A DNA stretch of 64,000 nt from Sedimentimonas flavescens (GCF_019264375.1 NZ_JAHVAI010000002.1:124001-188000); one strand, 5' to 3'; positions 28,835 to 40,488 are shown, numbered from the stretch's first letter. The notes: generated by a model not told the origin, from the sequence alone. Translations and numbers: made by a program.

Positions 28835-28848
28835 CTGATCTAAGTCAA
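28835..28848. promoter_or_regulatory. FNR/Dnr-type box upstream of the Rrf2 gene
   Basis: CTGAT-CTAA-GTCAA matches the FNR-family consensus TTGAT-N4-ATCAA at eight of ten positions. It is centred about 57 bases before the regulator start codon. Confidence 0.5.
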
Positions 28849-28859
28849 GTCCCGCGCCG

Positions 28860-28877
28860 CTGTTCTGTCGTAAACAG
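28860..28877. promoter_or_regulatory. Inverted repeat in the Rrf2 gene leader
   Basis: CTGTT, eight bases, AACAG, 22 bases before the start codon. It could be an autoregulatory site of the Rrf2 protein. Confidence 0.35.
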
Positions 28878-28898
28878 ACCTATCCAGAGGACATTGCG

Positions 28899-29411
28899 AT
28901 GCGACTGACCACACGAACGAACCTTGCCATGCGGACCTTGATGTTCTGCGCCGTGAACCCGGATCGCATCGTGCGCAAGCATGAGATCGCCGAGGCCTGC
29001 AACGCGTCCGAAAATCACCTGGCGCAGGTGGTCAATACGCTCGCTCAGCGCGGCTTCATCGAAACGCAGCGCGGCCGCTCGGGCGGGTTGCGACTGGCGC
29101 GCCCGATGGATCAGATCGGCGTGGGCGAGGTGCTGCGCGCCTTCGAGGCCACCCTGCCCTTCGCGGAATGCTTCGATCTGGAAACCAACACCTGCCCGCT
29201 ACACGAGGCCTGCATGTTCCGCGAGGCGCTGCTGGAGGCACTCGAGGCATTCTATGCCACGATGGACCGCCGCACCCTCGCCGACCTGATTGAGGACAAT
29301 GCGGCGTTGGAGCATCTTCTGCGCCTGCCCACGGCTCAGCCGATTTCGATTTGCGGAACGAACCGCCGCTCGGGCGCCTCAGCCACGGCGGCTCAGGCGG
29401 CGCTCAACTAA
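28899..29411 (+). CDS. Rrf2-family Fe-S transcription regulator (RirA/NsrR-like)
   Basis: 170 residues: a winged helix-turn-helix N-terminus (MRLTTRTNLAMRTLMFCAV, ENHLAQVVNTLAQRGFI, RGRSGGLRLAR) and three cluster cysteines at C91, C99 and C105. This C-x7-C-x5-C spacing is the one described for iron regulator RirA; NsrR proteins of other groups use shorter first spacings. The FNR-like box upstream would instead suit a nitric-oxide sensor. I therefore leave the choice open. AGAGGA precedes the ATG. Confidence 0.88.
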   Translation: MRLTTRTNLAMRTLMFCAVNPDRIVRKHEIAEACNASENHLAQVVNTLAQRGFIETQRGRSGGLRLARPMDQIGVGEVLRAFEATLPFAECFDLETNTCPLHEACMFREALLEALEAFYATMDRRTLADLIEDNAALEHLLRLPTAQPISICGTNRRSGASATAAQAALN

Positions 29412-29569
29412 GCGATTGGGCGTCGCGGCGTAGCAGCGCGGTCACATCCGCGCGAGGCCTTGCCAAACGCCATATCTGTTCTTGCCTAAACGAAGAACCA
29501 GTCGTATCTGGCGCCGCACTCCCGTTTTCAAACTGCCTAATAATTAGGCATGACGGGTTACTGAGGCTG
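29412..29569. other. Gap after the Rrf2 gene
   Basis: No gene is convincing here. The stretch contains a GCCTAA hexamer near 29483-29490 and the perfect palindrome at 29534-29550, so it is probably the control region of the small ORF at 29570. Confidence 0.4.
29534..29550. promoter_or_regulatory. Perfect 17-base palindrome (operator)
   Basis: TGCCTAAT-A-ATTAGGCA is symmetric over all eight arm positions, ends 19 bases before the small ORF and is AT-rich in an otherwise GC-rich setting. The size and symmetry suit a MarR-, TetR- or Rrf2-type dimer. A half-site TGCCTAA recurs some 50 bases upstream. Confidence 0.6.
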
Positions 29570-29707
29570 ATGATGCAACACGCGCAACAGATGGGCTCTG
29601 ACAACCAGCAGAAGCCCGGAACCAAATCTGCCCCCCAGCAGCAGGGGCAATCCGGCACCACCGCCCAACAGGGTGGCGTGACCTTCAACGACTGGGCCTC
29701 GATCTAA
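29570..29707 (+). CDS. Possible 45-residue Gln-rich small protein
   Basis: ATGATG at 29570 follows GAGG and reads 45 codons. The product is hydrophilic and rich in Gln, Gly and Ser (MMQHAQQMGSDNQQKPG), with no helix or signal, ending in the more structured GGVTFNDWASI. The low complexity weakens the case, but the ribosome site and the operator-like palindrome just upstream support expression. No family is recognised. Confidence 0.4.
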   Translation: MMQHAQQMGSDNQQKPGTKSAPQQQGQSGTTAQQGGVTFNDWASI

Positions 29708-29768
29708 GGCAGCTTGCCTGCGGGACAACAACGGGACACAGTAGCTTGTCCCCTTCGCTGATCCCGCC

Positions 29769-30116
29769 ATGCCCAACCCTTTGACAGACATCAACGGTAT
29801 CGGCCCCGCCACGGCGGAGGGTTTTCAGCGTGCGGGTATCCCTGACGCCGAGACCCTGCGCGATATGGGGGCCGATGCCGCCTATCTGGCGTGGATGCGC
29901 GCCGGGAACCCTCCCCATTTCATCGGTTACTATGCGCTGGTCATGGCGCTTCAGGGCCGCCCCTGGAACGATTGCCGGGGCGCCGAGAAAGCCGCCCTGC
30001 GCGAGCGTTTCGACGCGCTCAAGGCCGAGGCGCGCCAGCGCACCCCCGGAAATGACAAGGGCCACCTCCGGCTGGAGGTGGCCCTTGATGAGATCGGTGT
30101 GGGGCTGCGGCGTTAG
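29769..30116 (+). CDS. TfoX C-terminal-domain protein
   Basis: 115 residues. The helix-hairpin-helix-like start [20 protein letters not shown] and the following [12 protein letters not shown] match the TfoX/Sxy C-terminal domain; the N-terminal TfoX domain is absent. In gamma-proteobacteria full-length Sxy co-activates competence genes, but this short form has no known role. No good ribosome site is seen. Its last four bases overlap the convergent ndk end. Confidence 0.75.
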   Translation: MPNPLTDINGIGPATAEGFQRAGIPDAETLRDMGADAAYLAWMRAGNPPHFIGYYALVMALQGRPWNDCRGAEKAALRERFDALKAEARQRTPGNDKGHLRLEVALDEIGVGLRR

Positions 30117-30535
30117 CCGACCAGTTCCAGACCCGAGAAGAAGAACGCGATTTCGACCGCTGCGGTCTCCGGGGCGTCCGAACCGTGGACCGAGTTCTCG
30201 CCAACCGAGAGCGCGAATTCCTTGCGGATGGTGCCGTCAGCGGCCTGGGCCGGGTTGGTGGCGCCCATCACTTCGCGGTTCTTCGCGATCGCGCCTTCGC
30301 CTTCCAGCACCTGCACGACAACCGGCTCCGAAGCCATGAATTCGCACAGTTCGCCGTAGAAGGGGCGCTCTTTGTGGACTTCGTAGAACTTGCCGGCCTG
30401 CTCGAGGCTCAGCTTGATGCGCTTCTGCGCGACGATGCGCAGGCCCGCTTCTTCGAATTTGGCGTTGATCTTGCCGGTCAGGTTGCGGCGAGTCGCATCG
30501 GGCTTGATGATGCTGAGCGTGCGTTCGATAGCCAT
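30113..30535 (-). CDS. ndk: Nucleoside diphosphate kinase
   Basis: 140 residues, normal length. The phospho-acceptor His117 is in [10 protein letters not shown] and the N-terminal [10 protein letters not shown] is conserved. It balances NTP and dNTP pools. The start at 30535 (MAIER) is homology-supported; the frame continues eight codons upstream. The 247-base gap beyond holds a GGGGTTT-N9-AAACCCC inverted repeat at 30611-30633 but no gene. Confidence 0.97.
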   Translation of the reverse strand: MAIERTLSIIKPDATRRNLTGKINAKFEEAGLRIVAQKRIKLSLEQAGKFYEVHKERPFYGELCEFMASEPVVVQVLEGEGAIAKNREVMGATNPAQAADGTIRKEFALSVGENSVHGSDAPETAAVEIAFFFSGLELVG

Positions 30536-30782
30536 GAGGGGAGGCCCTTTCTGATACACTACCCGGCGAGATCACCGGGTCGGATTTTTGCTTCTGGCGC
30601 CTGCTAGCATGGGGTTTGGCGCTTGAAAACCCCCTGCCATGCGCAATTTCTATCGCCTTGATATGTCTTTTGCACGAAACCTGACCAAAATGTCGATCGG
30701 CGGAAAAAGCTGCGGCCGGATGTCGCGTTGCATATACCCGAGTTTTTAAGTCAGCTTTGCGCAAATCCTCAAGGAGCTCCCC

Positions 30783-31079
30783 ATGAATATCCGCTTCGTG
30801 CTACCACTCGCCGCCGCCCTGATCGCCCCGCTTGCTCTGGCCGCGCAAGAGACTGTGGGGCCGAACGCCCTGCCCTTCACCTATGAGATGTTCGAGGCCT
30901 CGGTTCCCCATGTCGATATCGCGGTCTGCCCCGTTGACCTCGCCGCCGAGGGCCGCTTTTGCCGCGTCGCGCTATTCAACGACGCCTTCAATCTCTTCGT
31001 CTTCTCGGAAGAGGGCGAGCAGCCGATGGTGGGCTTCCACAGCTACGACGCAGAACTGATGACGGGCCTGTTCGACTAA
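30783..31079 (+). CDS. Small secreted hypothetical protein
   Basis: 98 residues with a clear signal peptide (MNIRFVLPLAAALIAPLALA, cleavage after ALA near residue 20) and a short periplasmic domain with two Cys (IAVCPVDLAAEGRFCRVAL) that may pair. AAGGAG precedes the ATG. The function is unknown. It ends 41 bases before the ABC-F gene and may be cotranscribed. Confidence 0.75.
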   Translation: MNIRFVLPLAAALIAPLALAAQETVGPNALPFTYEMFEASVPHVDIAVCPVDLAAEGRFCRVALFNDAFNLFVFSEEGEQPMVGFHSYDAELMTGLFD

Positions 31080-31120
31080 CCACCGTTGACGGCGCAGTCG
31101 GGCTCGGGCATGGCTGGCCC

Positions 31121-32974
31121 ATGCTCAAGATATCCGACATTTCCTATTCGATCGAAGGCCGCCCTCTGTTCGAGGGCGCCTCGGCCACCATTCCCGACGG
31201 CCACAAGGTGGGCCTTGTCGGCGCGAACGGCGCGGGCAAGACCACGCTTTTCCGCCTGATCCGGGGCGAGTTGGCGCTGGAGGGCGGCGAGATCTCGCTG
31301 CCCGCCCGCGCCCGCATCGGCGGCGTCGCGCAAGAGGTGCCCTCGTCCAATGTAAGCCTGATCGACACGGTGCTGGCCGCCGACACCGAACGCGCCACGC
31401 TGATGGCCGAAGCCGAGCACGCCTCAGACCCGCACCGCATCGCCGAGATCCAGACCCGGCTGGCCGATATTGAGGCCTGGTCGGCCGAGGGCCGTGCCTC
31501 GGCGATCCTCAAGGGGCTTGGCTTTGACGCCGAGGCGCAGCGGCGCCCCTGCTCGGATTTCTCGGGCGGCTGGCGGATGCGCGTAGCGCTGGCGGGGGTG
31601 CTGTTCTCGCAGCCTGACCTTCTGCTGCTGGACGAACCGACGAACTACCTCGACCTCGAAGGCGCGCTCTGGCTGGAGCAATACCTTGCGCGCTATCCGC
31701 ATACGGTCATCGTGATCTCGCACGACCGCGACCTGCTGAACCGGGCCGTGGGCGCGATCCTGCACCTCGAAAACCGTCGACTGACACTTTATCAAGGCAG
31801 CTACGACACCTTTGCCCGCACCCGCGCCGAGCAGCGCGCCGTTCTGGTCGCCGAGGCCAAGAAGCAAGAAGCCCGCCGCGCCCATCTGCAAAGCTTCGTC
31901 GATCGCTTCAAGGCCAAGGCCAGCAAGGCCGTGCAGGCGCAGGCCCGCGTGAAGATGCTCGAAAAGATGGTGCCGATCACCGCGCCGGAAGAGGCCGCCA
32001 AACAGGTCTTCACCTTCCCCACGCCCGAACAGCTCTCGCCCCCGATCATCGCGATGGAAGGCGCCGCCGTCGGCTATGGCGGCGCGCCGATCCTGCGCCG
32101 CCTGAGCCTGCGCATCGACCAGGATGACCGGATCGCCCTGTTGGGTCGGAACGGCGAGGGCAAATCGACCCTTTCGAAACTGCTTGCGGGCAAGTTGCAG
32201 GTCGAGGAAGGCGCGATCACCCGCTCCTCCAAGCTGCGGATCGGCTATTTCGCGCAGCATCAGGTGGATGAGCTGGACCTGAACGCCACGCCGCTCTTGC
32301 ATCTTCAGCGCCTGCGCCCCGAAGAGCATCAATCCAAGCTGCGCGCACGGCTGGCGGGGTTCGGCCTTGGCGCCGATCAGGCCGAGACGAATGTCGGCAA
32401 GCTCTCGGGCGGGCAGAAGGCGCGACTGTCGCTGCTGCTTGCGACGCTTGATGCGCCGCATCTGCTGATCCTTGACGAACCGACGAACCACCTCGACATC
32501 GAAAGCCGCGAGGCGCTGGTCGAGGCACTGACCGCATATACCGGCGCCGTCATCCTTGTCAGCCACGACATGCACCTGCTCAGCCTCGTGGCGGACCGGC
32601 TGTGGCTGGTCAAGGGCGGCGCGGTTCAGCCCTATGGCGGCGATCTGGAGCAATACCGCGCCGAATTGCTGGCGGGCGACCCGGCCGAGCGGCCCGCACC
32701 GAAAGCCAAGGACAAGCCCGCCAAGCCCTCGCGCGATGCGATCCTTGCCCTGCGCTCCGAGGCGCGCAAATGCGAAGAGCGTGTGAACAAGCTGTCGGAA
32801 ATGCTTGGAAAGCTTGACGAAAAGCTGGCAGATGCAGGGCTTTACGAAGCCGCGCGCGCGTCCGAGCGCGACAAGTGGTTGCTCAAGCACGCGGAGGCGC
32901 GTGATGCGATGGTCCGCGCCGAAGAGCTATGGATCGAGGCGTTGGAGAAGCTTGAAGCCGCCGAGGCGATCTGA
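31121..32974 (+). CDS. ABC-F family ATPase (Uup/YheS type)
   Basis: 617 residues, two ABC domains and no membrane segment. Walker A motifs are GANGAGKTT (34-42) and GRNGEGKST; signatures are FSGGWRMRVALA and LSGGQKARLSLLLA; Walker B ends LLLDEPTN and LILDEPTN. A charged linker (QSFVDRFKAKASKAVQ) separates the domains, and the C-terminus is a coiled-coil. ABC-F proteins act on ribosomes, and some on DNA (Uup). A strong terminator follows. Confidence 0.92.
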   Translation: MLKISDISYSIEGRPLFEGASATIPDGHKVGLVGANGAGKTTLFRLIRGELALEGGEISLPARARIGGVAQEVPSSNVSLIDTVLAADTERATLMAEAEHASDPHRIAEIQTRLADIEAWSAEGRASAILKGLGFDAEAQRRPCSDFSGGWRMRVALAGVLFSQPDLLLLDEPTNYLDLEGALWLEQYLARYPHTVIVISHDRDLLNRAVGAILHLENRRLTLYQGSYDTFARTRAEQRAVLVAEAKKQEARRAHLQSFVDRFKAKASKAVQAQARVKMLEKMVPITAPEEAAKQVFTFPTPEQLSPPIIAMEGAAVGYGGAPILRRLSLRIDQDDRIALLGRNGEGKSTLSKLLAGKLQVEEGAITRSSKLRIGYFAQHQVDELDLNATPLLHLQRLRPEEHQSKLRARLAGFGLGADQAETNVGKLSGGQKARLSLLLATLDAPHLLILDEPTNHLDIESREALVEALTAYTGAVILVSHDMHLLSLVADRLWLVKGGAVQPYGGDLEQYRAELLAGDPAERPAPKAKDKPAKPSRDAILALRSEARKCEERVNKLSEMLGKLDEKLADAGLYEAARASERDKWLLKHAEARDAMVRAEELWIEALEKLEAAEAI

Positions 32975-32990
32975 GCAAAGGACGACAGAA

Positions 32991-33018
32991 ACGGGGGCTT
33001 TGGCCCCCGTCTTTTTTT
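32991..33018 (+). terminator. Terminator of the ABC-F gene
   Basis: ACGGGGGC (32991-32998) pairs with GCCCCCGT (33003-33010), followed by CTTTTTTT. Confidence 0.9.
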
Positions 33019-33111
33019 GTCACAAGAATTTATCCGAGAACTCTACTCAGGTATTGACGAAGCACCATGAGTTGGGTTTAAGAGGCGCAATTCTGACTAA
33101 AGGAGTCACCA

Positions 33112-34116
33112 ATGAACACGCGCATCTTCCTGGCCCTCTCGACCGCTCTGGTCGCCGCCCCCGCTCTCGCCGACGAGGTCAATGTCTATTCGCATCGTCA
33201 GCCCGAACTGGTGCAGCCGCTGTTCGATGCCTTCACCGCCGAAACCGGCATCAGTGTGAACGTCGCCTTCGTCGAAAAGGGCATGGTCGAGCGCTTGGTC
33301 GCCGAGGGCAGCCGCTCGCCCGCCGACCTCGTGATGACCGTGGACATCGCGCGCCTCCAGCAGGTCGTGGAAGCCGGCGTGATCCAGCCCGTCGAAGACC
33401 CCGCACTTGAGGCCGCGGTCCCCGCCAGCTTCCGCGATCCGGCGAACCAATGGTTTGGTCTGACCAGCCGCGCCCGTATCGTCTATGCCAGCCGCGACCG
33501 CGTGGCCGATGGCGAGGTGACCACCTACGAAGATCTGGCCGACCCGAAGTGGAAAGGCCGCATCTGCACCCGCTCCTTCACCTCGGATTACAACGTGGCG
33601 CTGACCGCGGCCTACCTCGCCCATCACGGCACCGAGGCCACCACCGCCTGGCTTGAGGGCGTCAAGGCCAACCTCGCCAAGAAGCCCGAGGGCAATGACC
33701 GCAGCCAGGTCAAGTCGATCTGGGCAGGCGAATGCGACATCTCGCTTGGCAACACCTATTACATGGGCCAGATGGTCGCCGACCCCGAGCAGAAAGCCTG
33801 GGCGGACTCGGTCCGCATCGTCTTCCCGACCTTCGAGGGTCAGGGCACGCATATGAACATCTCGGGCGTGGCAATGACCAAGGCCGCACCGAACCGCGAT
33901 AACGCGCTGAAACTGATGGAGTTCCTGGCTTCGGACGAAGCTCAGGCGATCTACGCCGAGACCAACCACGAGTTCCCGGTCAAGGACGGCGTCAAGCGCT
34001 CGGCGCTGGTCGAAAGCTGGGGCGACTTCACCGCCGACCCGATCAACCTTGTCGACGTCTCGAACCTGCGCCCCGAAGCGCTGAAGCTGATCGAGGCAGT
34101 GAACTTCGACGGCTAA
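33112..34116 (+). CDS. fbpA: Periplasmic ferric-iron-binding protein
   Basis: 334 residues: signal peptide ending PALA at about residue 20, then a class II periplasmic binding protein. It begins DEVNVYSHRQPELVQPLFDAF and carries the paired iron-ligand tyrosines in GNTYYMGQM, the mark of FbpA/FutA-type proteins. It should bind Fe(III) in the periplasm for an FbpBC permease, but no permease or ATPase gene is adjacent. AAAGGAG precedes the ATG. Confidence 0.9.
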   Translation: MNTRIFLALSTALVAAPALADEVNVYSHRQPELVQPLFDAFTAETGISVNVAFVEKGMVERLVAEGSRSPADLVMTVDIARLQQVVEAGVIQPVEDPALEAAVPASFRDPANQWFGLTSRARIVYASRDRVADGEVTTYEDLADPKWKGRICTRSFTSDYNVALTAAYLAHHGTEATTAWLEGVKANLAKKPEGNDRSQVKSIWAGECDISLGNTYYMGQMVADPEQKAWADSVRIVFPTFEGQGTHMNISGVAMTKAAPNRDNALKLMEFLASDEAQAIYAETNHEFPVKDGVKRSALVESWGDFTADPINLVDVSNLRPEALKLIEAVNFDG

Positions 34117-34124
34117 TGCCTGAA

Positions 34125-34150
34125 AGGCCTCGGGAAACCGGGGCCTTTTT
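34125..34150 (+). terminator. Terminator of the iron-binding protein gene
   Basis: AGGCCTCGG (34125-34133) pairs with CCGGGGCCT (34138-34146, one T-G wobble), then TTTT. Confidence 0.8.
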
Positions 34151-34214
34151 CTTCGCGCGGCGATCTCTGGACTTCGCCCGGCGGCTCGGACACTCTGCCC
34201 GAAAGGAGAGCCCA

Positions 34215-35150
34215 ATGCCGCGCAAGATCATCATCGACACCGACCCCGGACAGGACGACGCCGTCGCCCTCCTTCTGGCGCTGGCGAGCCCTGAGCTGGA
34301 CGTTCTGGGCATCACCTGCGTGGCCGGAAACGTGCCGCTGGCGCTGACCACACGCAATGCGCGGGTCGTGTGCGAACTGGCCGGCAAGACCGAGGTCAAG
34401 ATTTTCGCCGGCTGCGATCGCCCGATGCAGCGCGCCCTTGTCACCGCCGAGTATGTCCACGGCAAGACCGGGCTCGATGGGATCGCCCTACCTGATCCGA
34501 CCATGGCCCTACAGGATGCTCATGCCGTCGATTTCATCATCGAGACGCTGCGCGATCTCCCCGAAGGGAGCGTAACCCTGTGCCCTCTGGGGCCGCTGAC
34601 GAACATCGCCACGGCCTTCACCCGCGCGCCGGATATCGTGCCGAAGGTGGCCGAGATCGTGCTGATGGGCGGCGCCTATTTCGAGGTTGGCAACACCACG
34701 CCCGCAGCCGAGTTCAACATTTACGTCGATCCGCAAGCTGCTGAGATCGTGTTCAAATCCTGTGTGCCTTTGGTGGTCATGCCACTTGATGTCACGCATA
34801 AGGCGCTGACCACCCGCGCGCGGATCGAGGCCTTCCGCGCCCTTGGCACCCGCGTCGGCAATGCCGTCGCCAGTTGGACCGATTTCTTCGAGCGTTTCGA
34901 CATGGCGAAATATGGCAGCCAGGGCGCGCCACTGCATGACCCCTGCGTGATCGCCTACCTTCTGAACCCCAACCTGTTCGAGGGCCGCCACATCAACGTC
35001 GAGATCGAGACCCGGTCCGAACTGACCATGGGCATGACCGTCGCCGACTGGTGGCGCGTGACGGACCGCCCGGCGAATGCGCTTTTCATGGGCTCGCTCG
35101 ACGCCGAAGGATTCTACACCCTGCTGACCGAACGCATTGCCCGCCTTTAG
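34215..35150 (+). CDS. Nucleoside hydrolase
   Basis: 311 residues of the inosine-uridine preferring nucleoside hydrolase family, which cleaves the N-glycosidic bond of ribonucleosides. The Ca-binding N-terminal cluster is DTDPGQDDAVALL at 8-20. VLMGGAYFEVGNTTPAAEFN and HDPCVIAYLL provide the remaining metal and ribose contacts. The start follows AAAGGAG. The base preference (purine, pyrimidine or both) is not readable. Confidence 0.93.
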   Translation: MPRKIIIDTDPGQDDAVALLLALASPELDVLGITCVAGNVPLALTTRNARVVCELAGKTEVKIFAGCDRPMQRALVTAEYVHGKTGLDGIALPDPTMALQDAHAVDFIIETLRDLPEGSVTLCPLGPLTNIATAFTRAPDIVPKVAEIVLMGGAYFEVGNTTPAAEFNIYVDPQAAEIVFKSCVPLVVMPLDVTHKALTTRARIEAFRALGTRVGNAVASWTDFFERFDMAKYGSQGAPLHDPCVIAYLLNPNLFEGRHINVEIETRSELTMGMTVADWWRVTDRPANALFMGSLDAEGFYTLLTERIARL

Positions 35151-35201
35151 TCGGGCTGGCGCGGCGCGAAAGGCGCGCTATATCCGGGCGAAGGAGATGC
35201 G

Positions 35202-36623
35202 ATGACCCTGCCCTTTGACAACAGTTATGCCCGCCTGCCCGAGCGGTTTTATGCACGCCAGGACCCCGTGCCGGTCAAGGCGCCAAGCCTTGCCGCGCTG
35301 AACCGCCCGCTTGCGGAACGGCTTGGGCTTGATGCCGATTGGCTTGCCAGCGCCGAAGGCATCGCAATGCTGGCCGGAAACACCATGCCGCCGGGCGCCG
35401 AGCCCTTGGCGCAGGCCTATGCCGGGCATCAGTTTGGCGGTTGGGTGCCGACCCTGGGCGACGGCCGCGCGATCCTGCTGGGTGAGGTTGTTGCGCCGGA
35501 TGGCGCGCGTTTTGACATCCAGCTCAAGGGTGCAGGCCGAACGCCATTTTCGCGTCGGGGAGACGGGCGCGCATGGATCGGCCCCGTTCTGCGCGAATAC
35601 ATCGTCAGCGAGGCTTTCGCCGCCCTTGGGATCCCCACGACGCGGGCGCTTGCGGCCCTTACCACGGGCGAGGTTGTGGTGCGCGATGCAATGGGCCGCC
35701 CCGGCGCGATCCTTGCGCGCGTGGCGTCCAGCCATGTACGTGTTGGCACCTTCCAGTATTTTGCGGCGCGCGGCGACGAAGATGCGCTAATATCGCTCTG
35801 CAACTTCATGATTTCGCGTCACTATCCAGACGCGACAAGCCCGCTCGACCTGCTGAGCGACGTCGTCGCGGCGCAGGCTGATCTGGTGGCTCGCTGGATG
35901 TCCGTGGGGTTCATCCATGGCGTGATGAACACCGACAATATGGCGCTCTCGGGCGAGACGATCGACTTCGGCCCCTGCGCTTTCATGGATGATTACCACC
36001 CACAGACGGTCTTTTCCTCGATCGACCAATTCGGGCGCTATGCCTATGCCAACCAGCCGCAGATCGCGGCCTGGAACCTCGCGCAACTGGCGACCTGCCT
36101 GCTGCCCCTGATGGGAGAGCGTGATGCGGCCATCGAGGCCGCGACCGAGGCCGTGCATGGCTTCGCCCCGATCTACCAGGGTGCCTGGCTGCGCTATATG
36201 GGCGCGAAACTGGGCCTTTCCTCAGCAACCGAGGACGACCGGCCCCTGATCGAAGACCTGCTGAGCCGTATGGCGGTCGAGCGCGCCGATTTCACCCGCA
36301 CCTTCCACGGGCTGCGCAGCGGTAAGGCGCGCGCCGAGTTCATCGACCCCGCCGCCTTCGACACATGGGCACCCGCCTGGCAAGCCCGCCTTGCGCGCGA
36401 GGAAACGCCCACGGCGACCATGGCTGCCGCGAACCCGGTGCGCATCCCGCGCAATCACCGCATCGAAGAGGTCATCGTCGCCGCGACGGATGGAAACTTT
36501 GCCCCGTTCGAGCGCCTAAGCGCCGCATTGCGCACGCCCTTTGCCGACGACCCCGCATTCGCCGAGTTCGAACTGGCGCCAGTGCCCGACGAACGGGTTT
36601 TGCGGACCTTCTGCGGCACCTGA
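35202..36623 (+). CDS. selO: Protein adenylyltransferase SelO
   Basis: 473 residues of the YdiU/SelO pseudokinase family, which transfers AMP from ATP to Ser, Thr or Tyr of target proteins. The conserved segments [64 protein letters not shown] and the C-terminal [10 protein letters not shown] are intact. The usual C-terminal Sec/Cys is represented by the Cys in FCGT. AAGGAGA precedes the ATG. Confidence 0.95.
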   Translation: MTLPFDNSYARLPERFYARQDPVPVKAPSLAALNRPLAERLGLDADWLASAEGIAMLAGNTMPPGAEPLAQAYAGHQFGGWVPTLGDGRAILLGEVVAPDGARFDIQLKGAGRTPFSRRGDGRAWIGPVLREYIVSEAFAALGIPTTRALAALTTGEVVVRDAMGRPGAILARVASSHVRVGTFQYFAARGDEDALISLCNFMISRHYPDATSPLDLLSDVVAAQADLVARWMSVGFIHGVMNTDNMALSGETIDFGPCAFMDDYHPQTVFSSIDQFGRYAYANQPQIAAWNLAQLATCLLPLMGERDAAIEAATEAVHGFAPIYQGAWLRYMGAKLGLSSATEDDRPLIEDLLSRMAVERADFTRTFHGLRSGKARAEFIDPAAFDTWAPAWQARLAREETPTATMAAANPVRIPRNHRIEEVIVAATDGNFAPFERLSAALRTPFADDPAFAEFELAPVPDERVLRTFCGT

Positions 36624-36637
36624 ACTTCGCGGTGCAA

Positions 36638-37306
36638 TCATTTGTTTTGGCTTTTGAACTTTCGGTAGAAGCGGCGGTTCTTTGCGACGAAATCCTCAAA
36701 CAGGTTGCGCGTCGGCCCCGGACCGCGCCCGATCAGGTAAAGCCATCCCGCCAGCGCCCCCAGGGATGCCCCGATCACGTCCACGACCAGATCCCACATC
36801 GTATCGACCAGCCCGGATTTCTGCATATTCGTGCCGAAGATCTGGTCCATCCCGAACTCGAAAATCTCCCACAGGGCGCCGATGGTGACGGCAAAGGAGA
36901 AGGCGATCAGCGCCAGCGCCCAATGCGGGGCGGCGTAGCGGTCGCCCTCGAACAGCATGAAGACCACCAAGAACCCCAGCAGCCCGAAGCCAAGCGCCGA
37001 GGTGCCGTGCAGCGCCACATCCCACCACCAGTAGCGGTTATAGAAATCGAAGGCCTCACCCAGAAAGATCGTCGCGAAGATGAAGATCGTGATGCCGACA
37101 AGCAGCGGCGTCGGCAGGGCGATTCCAAGGCGCGAGGTCAGATACATCGGCACCAACGTCAGCAGGAAGGTCAGGCAGGCGACAGCGGCAAGCGCCAGCT
37201 GCCATTCCCACAGCGCCAGCAGAAACTCGATCGCCAGCATCGCCCAGATCGCTTGTATCAGCCGGGGTTGTGCGCGAAGGCTGGCGTAATGTTTGCGAAG
37301 TCGCAT
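36638..37306 (-). CDS. YjdF/DUF2238-like membrane protein
   Basis: 222 residues with about six helices and short acidic loops. The core YWWWDVALHGTSALGFGLLGF and ALWEIFEFGMDQIF, followed by DTMWDLVVDVIGASLGALAGW, matches the DUF2238 (YjdF) layout. The function is unknown. A related protein lies at 40555. It is divergent from the endonuclease-fold gene across 73 bases. Confidence 0.72.
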   Translation of the reverse strand: MRLRKHYASLRAQPRLIQAIWAMLAIEFLLALWEWQLALAAVACLTFLLTLVPMYLTSRLGIALPTPLLVGITIFIFATIFLGEAFDFYNRYWWWDVALHGTSALGFGLLGFLVVFMLFEGDRYAAPHWALALIAFSFAVTIGALWEIFEFGMDQIFGTNMQKSGLVDTMWDLVVDVIGASLGALAGWLYLIGRGPGPTRNLFEDFVAKNRRFYRKFKSQNK

Positions 37307-37379
37307 GGGTACACGCTACGTTGTCGCAGGGCCATCCCCAGGGGATGAATCCCACCGGGAAAACAATCATATCGTCATC

Positions 37380-38078
37380 ATGACCGTTCGTCTTGCCTCA
37401 TACAATCTGCACAAATGCGTCGGCACCGATGGCCGCCACGATCCCGCGCGCATTCTTGCCGTGATCAACGCACTCGGAGCCGATGTGATTGCCTTGCAAG
37501 AGGTGGATCGGCGGCTTGGCGCGCGCCCCTCCGCCCTGCCCGCGCGCTTGATCGAGGCAGAGACGGATTTCCACGTTGCCGAAGGCCCCAAAACCGGCCC
37601 GGACAGTCTTGGCTGGCACGGGCAGGCGGTGCTCGTGCGGCGCGGAGGGCGGGTGCTCGATATCGACGGGCTGGCGCTGCCGGGGCTTGAGCCGCGCGGT
37701 GCGCTGCGCCTTGTGATCGCGCATGAGGGCGCAGCCCCCTTCACCCTGGTCGCAGCCCATCTTGGCCTGCGTCGCGCCGACCGGCGCGCGCAATGGAGCC
37801 GGATCGCCCAGACCCTGCGCGGCGCGAAAGGCCCCGCACTTGCCATCGGCGATTTCAATGAGTGGTCCTCCAAGCACGGTTTCGAGGCGCTGACGGGCTA
37901 TCACGTGCACGCGCCGGGCCCCACCTACCCCTCGCGCGCGCCGTTCGGGCGGCTTGATCGCGTGGTGACCTGCCCGAATATCAACATCGTGCGTATGGGC
38001 GTTCTGGATACGCCCTTGGCGCGACGCGCCTCGGATCACCTGCCGATCTGGGCCGACGTGGCGGGTGTTTTGCGCTAG
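37380..38078 (+). CDS. Endonuclease/exonuclease/phosphatase-fold protein
   Basis: 232 residues from MTVRLASYNLHKCVG. EEP-fold signatures are present: N in SYNLHKC, E in ALQEVD, GDFNEW and SDHLPIWADV at the C-terminus. Members hydrolyse phosphodiester or phosphate ester bonds in nucleic acids or lipids. The small size and lack of a signal peptide leave the substrate open. The upstream open frame lacks homology, so the ATG at 37380 is preferred. Confidence 0.83.
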   Translation: MTVRLASYNLHKCVGTDGRHDPARILAVINALGADVIALQEVDRRLGARPSALPARLIEAETDFHVAEGPKTGPDSLGWHGQAVLVRRGGRVLDIDGLALPGLEPRGALRLVIAHEGAAPFTLVAAHLGLRRADRRAQWSRIAQTLRGAKGPALAIGDFNEWSSKHGFEALTGYHVHAPGPTYPSRAPFGRLDRVVTCPNINIVRMGVLDTPLARRASDHLPIWADVAGVLR

Positions 38079-38179
38079 CGATTGTGCGTGACACAATTGC
38101 GCACTGGACGGCCGCCTCGGCTTGAGGCAAGGCGGCAGGCAAGCGGTTGGACCGCTTGGTCAGGGATACGGGACATATC

Positions 38180-40439
<2,260 letters not shown>

Positions 40440-40460
40440 GGACCGGCAACCGAATTACGA

Positions 40461-40488
40461 AAGGCCCTCGCTCCGGCGGGGGCCTTTT
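40461..40488 (+). terminator. Terminator of eno
   Basis: AAGGCCCTCGC (40461-40471) pairs with GCGGGGGCCTT (40476-40486, one wobble), then TT. Confidence 0.8.
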
